A stretch of 8,169 bases of DNA, from assembly GCA_017385345.1 (NCBI GenBank), contig JAFNRY010000020.1, positions 1 through 8,169 on the forward strand, read 5' to 3'. Below the pieces are notes generated by a model. That model was not told where the DNA came from. It did no database searches and saw only the letters and a list, made by a program, of their open reading frames with translations. The DNA comes from Kiritimatiellia bacterium (GTDB taxonomy: Bacteria > Verrucomicrobiota > Kiritimatiellia > RFP12 > UBA1067). The position numbers and the translations under genes were made by a program. Shown here piece after piece: positions 1 through 4,697 of this stretch. The first letter of the stretch is position 1. Every line of letters begins with the position of its first letter.

Positions 1-579
1 CTGCCCGCCGTTTTCAAGGCGACGGGCTTCGATCGCGAATACGCGCTGCGGAACGTGCCGGATCCCGATCTCGCCGGCGCTTCCGCGCTCGGCGAAATCG
101 GGCTGGACTACCATTTCGGCGATGCCGACAGGAAGGAGCAGATCGCCCTTTTCGAAAGGCAGCTCGATCTCGCCCGGCGCCGCGGACTCCCCGTCGTGAT
201 TCATACGAGGGATGCGGACGAAGACACGCTCGCCGTGTTGCGCGAAATACCGTCGCGGGGAATCATACATTCTTTTATCGGTTCAGTTCCGTTCTGCAAG
301 TCGCTGCTCGATCTCGGCTTTTTCATTTCCATTTCCGGAATCGCGACTTTCAAATCGGCGGATAATGTCCGCGAGACGGCGATGGCGGTGCCTGACGACA
401 GGTTGCTCGTAGAGACGGATTCTCCGTATCTCGCTCCTGTTCCCGTGCGCGGAAGACCCAACGAACCGGCGTTCGTCGCCCACACGGCGAGATTTCTCGC
501 GAATCTGCGATCCACGCCGTTCGAAGCGTTCGCCGCGCTGACGACGGCCAACGCTATGAAGGTGTTCGCGCCCGCGTGA
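1..579 (+). CDS. tatD: TatD-family metal-dependent hydrolase (DNase), 3' part
   Basis: This is the C-terminal 192 codons of a TatD-like hydrolase, open at the window edge. The family folds as a metal-dependent TIM barrel acting as a DNase/phosphodiesterase in the cytoplasm. Visible family signatures are GEIGLDY (metal-ligand Glu at 94-96), VVIHTRDA (His at 202-204), IIHSFIGS (His at 268-270, usually H-C-F-S/T-G) and ETDSPYLAP (catalytic Asp at 418-420), then the usual NEP..V..TA..LA helix. The N-terminal HxH metal motif must lie upstream, since full proteins are about 255-265 aa. A GTG at 55 is in frame but is internal, because the reading frame continues to base 1. The TGA stop overlaps the GTG start of the next gene, suggesting co-transcription and translational coupling. 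The family call is firm; the exact substrate (DNA, D-aminoacyl-tRNA, other) cannot be told. Confidence 0.93.
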   Translation: MPAVFKATGFDREYALRNVPDPDLAGASALGEIGLDYHFGDADRKEQIALFERQLDLARRRGLPVVIHTRDADEDTLAVLREIPSRGIIHSFIGSVPFCKSLLDLGFFISISGIATFKSADNVRETAMAVPDDRLLVETDSPYLAPVPVRGRPNEPAFVAHTARFLANLRSTPFEAFAALTTANAMKVFAPA

Positions 580-1472
580 TACTCGCTCCGTTGAGAGGCG
601 TCACGGTCCGCCGGTTCAGACTTACGTTCGGCGGCATCGCGCGCGAATGCGGGTTTACCGAGGCGGTCACGCCGTTCATACCCGCGATGCGCGGACTCGA
701 TCCGCTCAAAGACGCCGAACTCGCGGGCGGCGGCGCGAAGGAGCCGCTCGAAACCGTTCCGCAATTCATCGGCAAGGATCCGTCCGAATTGCGCCGGTGC
801 GCGGCGAGGGTGCGCGAAGCCGGATACGCGCACGCCGATTTGAATTGCGGCTGTCCCTTTCCGATGGTGGTGAAAAAAGGCCGGGGCGGCGGTTTGCTGC
901 GTTCTCCGGATGCGCTTGCGAAAATGCTCGAGGCCGGGTGCGAGGCGTTCGGCCCGGGTGCTTTTTCCGTAAAGACGCGTCTCGGCGTCGAGAGCCCGCG
1001 CGAACTGCTCCGGCTGATGCCGGTTTTCAACGCTTTTCCGCTTCGCCGTCTTGTGGTGCACGCGAGGACCGTGAAACAGATGTATTCCGGCGAATGCGAC
1101 CTGGATGCGTTCCGCGAGGCGGCCGCCGTCGCAAAGATGCCGGTTGTTTACAACGGCGACGTCGATCTCGCGGTCGGGCCTGGAGGGATCGCCGCGAGGC
1201 TGCCGTCCAGCCGTGCGGAAGGATGGCCTCTGGTGATGTGCGGGCGCGCTTTCGTCCGGTTCCTCGGCGCAAGGAGCGATTCGCCCGGCCTTCTTGACGG
1301 TTACATACGCGACAGTCTGTCGGAGGGGGCTTCTCCCGGAGCGGTCTTGGGACGGATGAAGGAATTGCTCTCCTACTGGGCCGCGCTTCCCGCATGGGCG
1401 GAGGTTTGGAGCAAAGCGAAAAAAGCCCGCTCGCTCGATTCTTTCTGCGAAGCCGTTTTCGCTAAAGCTTGA
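576..1472 (+). CDS. dus: tRNA-dihydrouridine synthase (Dus family)
   Basis: A 298-aa flavoprotein that should reduce specific uridines in the tRNA D-loop to dihydrouridine using FMN and NADPH. The N-terminus ILAPLRGVT is the usual LAPM.GVTD FMN-phosphate strand. QFIGKDP (residues 63-69) follows. LNCGCPF (89-95) carries the catalytic cysteine, by alignment to N-x-G-C-P Cys93. SVKTRLG (131-137), VVHAR (161-165), YNGDV (192-196) and MCGRA (221-225) are the remaining FMN and barrel motifs. The C-terminal roughly 65 residues would be the small helical tRNA-binding domain. It is slightly shorter than typical Dus proteins (310-340 aa). The GTG start overlaps the tatD stop by four bases (GTGA). The only upstream ribosome-site candidate is a distant GAAGG at 558-562, so start by re-initiation after tatD is likely. 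I cannot tell DusA, B or C specificity. Confidence 0.92.
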   Translation: MILAPLRGVTVRRFRLTFGGIARECGFTEAVTPFIPAMRGLDPLKDAELAGGGAKEPLETVPQFIGKDPSELRRCAARVREAGYAHADLNCGCPFPMVVKKGRGGGLLRSPDALAKMLEAGCEAFGPGAFSVKTRLGVESPRELLRLMPVFNAFPLRRLVVHARTVKQMYSGECDLDAFREAAAVAKMPVVYNGDVDLAVGPGGIAARLPSSRAEGWPLVMCGRAFVRFLGARSDSPGLLDGYIRDSLSEGASPGAVLGRMKELLSYWAALPAWAEVWSKAKKARSLDSFCEAVFAKA

Positions 1473-1497
1473 CAGCGGCGAGTTGCTCGAATACGAG
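1469..1497 (+). promoter_or_regulatory. Candidate promoter at end of dus
   Basis: A perfect TTGACA (1469-1474) is followed after 17 bases by TACGAG (1492-1497), which matches the -10 consensus at three of six positions including both first bases and the invariant A. The -35 overlaps the dus stop codon. It could start transcripts running into the structured region and mod. A second candidate lies about 30 bases downstream, so at most one may be used. Confidence 0.35.
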
Positions 1498-1499
1498 AG

Positions 1500-1535
1500 C
1501 CGACAAAAATCATTCGATTTATGGTACAGTATAGG
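1500..1535 (+). promoter_or_regulatory. Candidate promoter before the mod leader
   Basis: The segment TGGTACAGTAT (1522-1532) resembles TGGTAGAATAT at the rRNA promoter in this window (7908-7918), so TACAGT (1525-1530) is a plausible -10. Upstream, CCGACA (1500-1505) matches the -35 at four of six positions but the spacing is 19, so the -35 is poor. A start near 1537 would put the first base-paired element about ten bases into the transcript. Confidence 0.4.
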
Positions 1536-1545
1536 CGTGTCTAAA

Positions 1546-1629
1546 CTATATCAAAAAGGAGGTCTTGCCGAAGTAAAGACGATATAGGCGGGCGACGGCC
1601 CGTCAAATCCGATTTTGCATAACTGCAAA
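1546..1629 (+). other. Candidate structured RNA leader element, 5' part
   Basis: Three consecutive stems can be read. CTATATC (1546-1552) pairs with GATATAG (1581-1587), and directly inside it GTCTT (1562-1566) pairs with AAGAC (1576-1580). The nine bases between the two 5' arms form a one-sided bulge AAAAAGGAG, so the perfect Shine-Dalgarno AAGGAGGT lies partly in the bulge and partly in the stem. Next is CGGGC (1589-1593) with GCCCG (1598-1602), loop GACG. Last is TTTGCA (1614-1619) with TGCAAA (1624-1629), loop TAAC. No start codon lies at proper spacing behind the Shine-Dalgarno; TTG at 1565 is too close and would give three codons. No known riboswitch or RNA family was recognised. It may be a leader, a small RNA or a degraded repeat. 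Confidence 0.35.
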
Positions 1630-1773
1630 CGCGACGTTCGACTGAAAAGACCTGGTAAGTTTTTCAAGGAAAGAACGGCGAGTTGGCAGGAATGCGCCCC
1701 GTTCCGGGGATGCATTCTTCCATCGTCTCGTATTCTTTCCGGGTTTCTACCAGGTCACCTTCAGCGAAGTGCG
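1630..1773. repeat. Long imperfect inverted repeat / rod-like hairpin
   Basis: The two halves of this 144-base stretch are complementary in register with small bulges. From outside in: TTCG (1637-1640) with CGAA (1765-1768), CTGAA (1642-1646) with TTCAG (1760-1764), GACCTGGTA (1649-1657) with TACCAGGTC (1748-1756), GGAAAGAA (1668-1675) with TTCTTTCC (1733-1740), CGAG (1679-1682) with CTCG (1727-1730), GAATGC (1690-1695) with GCATTC (1712-1717), and CCCC (1697-1700) with GGGG (1706-1709) around loop GTTCC. Together this gives about 40 Watson-Crick pairs. The largest internal loop is 10 by 7 bases (1658-1667 against 1741-1747). No target-site duplication was seen at the ends. It could be a structured RNA in the mod leader, a free-standing small RNA, or a MITE/REP-like element. 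Because the symmetry is in the DNA, the strand is undetermined. Confidence 0.55.
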
Positions 1774-1801
1774 AGACGAGTGGGGGATGCGTCCCCGGAA
1801 C
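1701..1801. repeat. Second inverted repeat overlapping the first
   Basis: The segment 1701-1717 is the reverse complement of 1785-1801 with two mismatches in 17, and CGTCTCG (1724-1730) pairs with CGAGACG (1772-1778) in exactly the same register. Bases 1701-1730 are also used by the hairpin at 1630-1773, so the two foldings exclude each other. When not so paired, the right arm can form its own small hairpin GGGGA-TGCG-TCCCC (1783-1796). Confidence 0.45.
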
Positions 1802-1901
1802 TTTTCTCTCCGCCGCGATGGGATGGACGGGCTCTGTCCCGGCCATGGCCGACACGGCGGTCGGCTCTCCCGATGCAGGGCGGATCAAAAGGAGAGGAAA
1901 G
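1801..1901 (+). promoter_or_regulatory. Possible anti-Shine-Dalgarno stem masking the mod start
   Basis: The pyrimidine run CTTTTCTCTCC (1801-1811) can pair over 11 consecutive positions (ten Watson-Crick, one G-U) with GGAGAGGAAAG (1891-1901), which contains the mod ribosome-binding site five bases before its ATG. The enclosed loop holds smaller hairpins, such as GCCGAC (1848-1853) with GTCGGC (1860-1865), a palindrome GGCCATGGCC (1841-1850), and CGGG (1828-1831) with CCCG (1838-1841). If formed in the transcript, the long stem would hide the ribosome site and lower mod translation. This is inferred from complementarity only. Confidence 0.4.
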
Positions 1902-1905
1902 AAAC

Positions 1906-3870
1906 ATGGCGCAGAAGAGCTTGATTGGAGAACTTCCGAAGATACTTGAAGAGGGGAAGCGCGAGGCGGGCCGTATTCTGGAGCGGCTTTCGGATAGCGT
2001 AAGGGTAGGCTTGCAGACGAACGAACTCGTCTTGCCCGCGAAGGATGTAGATGGACTCTTCAAGGGGAACGTGCCGCAGATTTTGCCTGATTACCACAGC
2101 CAATGGTTCGGTTTGTTCGGCGAAGGCCTTTTCGAGGGTAAACCTACAGCACTCGCCCCTTGGCTAAATCGACTTATTTATGGCGATAATTTGCTCGTGA
2201 TGCAGGCGCTTTTAGCGGGGGACGAGAAGACGTCGCTCCCGTCCCTGCGCGGGAAGGTCGATCTCGTTTATATCGATCCGCCTTTTGACTCGAAGGCCGA
2301 CTACCGCACGAAAATCCACCTTCCGGAAACTGACATCTCACAGAAGCCGACCGTCATCGAGCAGTTCGCCTACTCCGACACGTGGAAGGACGGCACGGCG
2401 AGCTACCTGCGCATGATCGTGCCGCGCCTCATCCTACTGCGCGAACTCCTCGCCGACACCGGCTCCATCTACGTCCACCTTGACTGGCACGTCGGTCACT
2501 ATGTCAAAGTACTCATGGACGAGATCTTCGGAAAAGAGAATTTGCGTAATGAAATAATCTGGTATTACTCAACCCTTGGGAGGCCAAAGGACAGATTCGC
2601 GCTTAAGCACGACACGATATTTTGTTATGGAAAGACAGCTGGAACATTCTTCAACGAGATAGATGCACGTATTCCATACACGCAAGAATATCTTGATAGC
2701 CATTTCCGCGATACGGATGCGGAAGGGAGGCGATGCCGTAAACGATTTGACGCGGGAAAATGGCGAGTGTACTATCCAGAAGCAGGAATGATTCCCAATG
2801 ATGTTTGGGAAATACCCTATGAAAACTCTATGTCAAAGAACCGCGTCAACTACGCTACCCAGAAGCCCGAGGCATTGTTGGAGCGGATTATCAAGGCGTC
2901 GTCAAACGAAGGCGACTTGGTGTTGGACGTGTTTGCGGGGAGCGGTACGACGGCGGCGGTGGCGGAGCGGTTGAAGCGGCGGTGGATTTCGGCTGACATC
3001 GGCAAGCCTTCCGCACTCATCCAGCGCAAGCGTTTCATCGACGCGGGCGTGAAGCCGTTTCTCTATCAGAGTGTGGGCGACTATCAAAAGGAGGCTTTCG
3101 GCGCGTCGAGGCTGTTCCGGCGCATCGGCGACTTATCGGAGGTTGTGCTGAAGCTCTACGGCGCGGAGCCGTTTTCGGCGGAGGATTGTCCAACCCGCAA
3201 CGCCGGGCAGTTGCGCGAATCGCGCACGCTCGTGCTTGTAGATTCGCCGAACAAGCTCACGAACGCGGCGAGCGTGAAGCGCGCGGCGGAGGAGAAGAAC
3301 ACCGCCCTCGGCGGCGGCTGGGCGAAGGTCGTGCTTTTAGGATGGAACTTCGCTTGGGATGTTTCGCAGGCGGCGCAGATGTACAAGGACGTCGAAGTTC
3401 TTGTGATTCCGCCGGATCTGATGGACGCGCTCAAGAAGCGCGGCTTCGCAGACCTCGCAGCGGGCGGAAAGGTGCGCTTTTCGTCGCTGCAGTATTTGAG
3501 CCTGAAGGGAGTAAGAGTCGAGGACGCCGGAGAGAACGAGCGAATGATTGTTGAGCTGGGGAACTACGTATTGCTTTCGCCGGACAATATTCCGCTCGAC
3601 GAGAAGGACAAGGCGGCGCTGGCCGATGTAGCGGCCCAAGACCCGCTTGCTCTTATTGAATATTGGAGCGTCGATCCCGATTTCAACGGCGAGACGTTTC
3701 GCAGTCTCTGGCAGGACTACCGCGAGAATACGGCGAACGACGGCGACCCCGACCATTGCGTGCGCACGGCGGAGCTCGTCGTGCCGAAGAAACCCAAGGG
3801 CGCGCGCGTCGTCTGCGTGAAAGCCGTGGACGTCTTCGGCTTCGAAAGCGTGGCGACGGTACGGGTGTAG
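1906..3870 (+). CDS. mod: Type III restriction-modification DNA methyltransferase (Mod subunit)
   Basis: A 654-aa N6-adenine methyltransferase that recognises the target for the type III complex and protects host DNA using S-adenosylmethionine. The order is that of beta-class enzymes: catalytic motif IV IDPPF (residues 123-127) precedes the AdoMet-binding motif DVFAGSGTT (341-349), with the linker TQKPEALLERII (318-329) just before it. Residues about 210-310 between them should be the target recognition domain. The region after residue 370 matches the long C-terminal part of Mod-like proteins. ATG 1906 is chosen because of GGAGAGG (1891-1897); the frame is open back to 1615, but those codons do not read like protein. 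All catalytic motifs are intact. No phase-variable simple repeats were found. Base composition falls sharply in the recognition domain. The partner res lies 827 bases downstream across an opposite-strand toxin-antitoxin pair. The target sequence cannot be predicted. Confidence 0.93.
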   Translation: MAQKSLIGELPKILEEGKREAGRILERLSDSVRVGLQTNELVLPAKDVDGLFKGNVPQILPDYHSQWFGLFGEGLFEGKPTALAPWLNRLIYGDNLLVMQALLAGDEKTSLPSLRGKVDLVYIDPPFDSKADYRTKIHLPETDISQKPTVIEQFAYSDTWKDGTASYLRMIVPRLILLRELLADTGSIYVHLDWHVGHYVKVLMDEIFGKENLRNEIIWYYSTLGRPKDRFALKHDTIFCYGKTAGTFFNEIDARIPYTQEYLDSHFRDTDAEGRRCRKRFDAGKWRVYYPEAGMIPNDVWEIPYENSMSKNRVNYATQKPEALLERIIKASSNEGDLVLDVFAGSGTTAAVAERLKRRWISADIGKPSALIQRKRFIDAGVKPFLYQSVGDYQKEAFGASRLFRRIGDLSEVVLKLYGAEPFSAEDCPTRNAGQLRESRTLVLVDSPNKLTNAASVKRAAEEKNTALGGGWAKVVLLGWNFAWDVSQAAQMYKDVEVLVIPPDLMDALKKRGFADLAAGGKVRFSSLQYLSLKGVRVEDAGENERMIVELGNYVLLSPDNIPLDEKDKAALADVAAQDPLALIEYWSVDPDFNGETFRSLWQDYRENTANDGDPDHCVRTAELVVPKKPKGARVVCVKAVDVFGFESVATVRV

Positions 3871-3909
3871 GGGCAGGCGATGAAGAGCATAAAGCGCGGA
3901 ATGGACGGA

Positions 3910-4287
3910 TTACGCCCGGAATACGGCGGCGGAGAGGAGCGGAACTTCCTTGAAGTGCTTGACGTTGCCGCTCAGGAGCGTGTCGCCCGTGTCGAGCGCG
4001 GTTGCGAAGATGAGCGCGTCGGCAACCCCGAGGTCGCTCTTGAGCGCCGTCATTTCCATGATTGTCACGGCTCTGGAGGAAACGTTCGCCGTCACGGGCA
4101 GTGTGGCGAATCCGAGCGTTGCGAGGAAGCGCTTCATCGACAGTATCTCCTTTTTGTTCCTGACGCCTTGGAGAAGTTCCATGTAGGTGACGGCGGAAAT
4201 CGCGCGCTCCGGTGCGGCGTCGATTGCGTCAAGCGCTTTCGTATTTCCGCGGAACGCCCATATCATCACGTCAGTATCAAATATCAT
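3910..4287 (-). CDS. vapC: PIN-domain ribonuclease toxin (VapC family)
   Basis: A 125-aa PIN-domain protein. VapC toxins are Mg-dependent RNases that cut tRNA or rRNA and stop growth when the antitoxin is lost. The N-terminus MIFDTDVMIW carries the first acidic residue (Asp4). SAVTYMELLQG gives Glu37. GVADALIFATAL gives Asp90. SGNVKHF (106-112) matches the usual C-terminal N..HF block. Length is typical (about 125-140 aa). The start at 4287 is supported by GGAGG (complement of 4293-4297), and it overlaps the antitoxin stop as ATGA. The frame extends upstream to 4434, but that part is the antitoxin gene in another frame. It converges on mod, with 39 bases between the two stop codons and no visible terminator hairpin. 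The toxin looks intact; its RNA target is unknown. Confidence 0.92.
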   Translation of the reverse strand: MIFDTDVMIWAFRGNTKALDAIDAAPERAISAVTYMELLQGVRNKKEILSMKRFLATLGFATLPVTANVSSRAVTIMEMTALKSDLGVADALIFATALDTGDTLLSGNVKHFKEVPLLSAAVFRA

Positions 4288-4532
4288 GCGAACCTCCGGC
4301 TGGCCCGGCGCGAGCGCACCCACTCGGTGGGATCGCCCATGTCTTCGCGGCCGGCCCACATCCCGGCCGCCGCGCAATCGTGCGCGGAGGGCATCCCGGT
4401 CTTGGCGTCTTGCCAGGATACTATGACCGCCCACGGGCGTCCGTGCGCGGAGACAGTCACACGCTCCCGGCGGGAGACGGCTTCCTGTATTTCGGACATC
4501 CGCGTCCTGAAGTCAAGCATAGTCGCGTTCAT
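4284..4532 (-). CDS. Phd/YefM-type antitoxin of the VapC partner
   Basis: An 82-aa antitoxin. Residues 1-45 (MLDFRTRMSEIQEAVSRRE then VTVSAHGRPWAVIVS) fit the Phd/YefM DNA-binding and dimerisation fold, in which a helical segment precedes two strands with the G-[KR]-P-x-A motif, here HGRPWAV. The C-terminal tail, rich in W, D and R (DPTEWVRSRRASRRF), is the sort of segment that wraps around and neutralises a PIN toxin. The start at 4532 has a strong GGAGGA (complement of 4538-4543); Met5 (4520) is the alternative. The stop overlaps the toxin start by four bases (ATGA), so the toxin is translationally coupled. Such antitoxins normally repress their own promoter together with the toxin. I leave the symbol empty because Phd-type antitoxins paired with VapC are named inconsistently. 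Confidence 0.88.
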   Translation of the reverse strand: MNATMLDFRTRMSEIQEAVSRRERVTVSAHGRPWAVIVSWQDAKTGMPSAHDCAAAGMWAGREDMGDPTEWVRSRRASRRFA

Positions 4533-4550
4533 TGCATTCCTCCGAACTGC

Positions 4551-4579
4551 TCATATAAAGCGCGCATATTTTATCATGG
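4551..4579. promoter_or_regulatory. Possible autoregulatory operator at the toxin-antitoxin promoter
   Basis: ATAAA (4555-4559) and TTTAT (4570-4574) form an inverted repeat with a 10-base spacer overlapping the -10 box. The flanks TCAT and CATGA continue the symmetry with one inserted base, and GCGCGC lies inside it. Phd-type antitoxins bind palindromes at this position, so an operator is plausible, but the match is short. Confidence 0.3.
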
Positions 4580-4597
4580 AAAAACGGCCGGCGTCAA
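4568..4597 (-). promoter_or_regulatory. Promoter of the toxin-antitoxin pair
   Basis: On the minus strand TTGACG (complement of 4592-4597, five of six consensus matches) is followed after 18 bases by TAAAAT (complement of 4568-4573, five of six). This places the start of transcription about 30 bases before the antitoxin ATG, with the GGAGGA site between them. Confidence 0.6.
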
Positions 4598-4697
4598 CGG
4601 ACGAAAATGAAATCTGCCGCGCGATTTCACGCATTTCACCGTCAGGAAAACGTTGCGTCTCCCGGCGTATCCGCCAGAGATAAAATGAAAGGATTGA

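Noticed and set aside
201..1061. 286-codon minus-strand frame across tatD and dus
   Set aside because: It runs antisense to two clearly recognisable genes, reads as Arg/Ala-rich low-complexity protein without motifs, and is expected in GC-rich DNA.
1485..1500. Terminator after dus (CTCG-AATA-CGAG)
   Set aside because: The stem is only four pairs and no T-run follows.
1624..1645. tmRNA-like tag reading frame (GCAAACGCGACG...TGA)
   Set aside because: The resemblance to the ssrA tag is short, the peptide does not end in the usual LAA, and no tRNA-like acceptor end with a TTCGA arm and CCA is present.
1615..1905. In-frame N-terminal extension of Mod (97 codons)
   Set aside because: The residues resemble no Mod N-terminus, the stretch is occupied by inverted repeats, and ATG 1906 has a strong ribosome site.
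1683..1949. 88-codon plus-strand frame and a 74-codon minus-strand frame (1664-1888) over the leader
   Set aside because: Both read Pro/Gly/Ser- or Arg-rich fragments with no motif and follow the inverted repeats. A decayed repeat or gene remnant cannot be fully excluded.
1906..3870. Phase-variable simple repeats in mod
   Set aside because: Phase variation is common in type III mod genes, but no run of tetranucleotide or homopolymer repeats was found in the coding region.
3880..4683. 267-codon plus-strand frame opposite the toxin-antitoxin genes
   Set aside because: The minus-strand frames show PIN and Phd motifs with good ribosome sites and an ATGA overlap; the plus frame has none of these.
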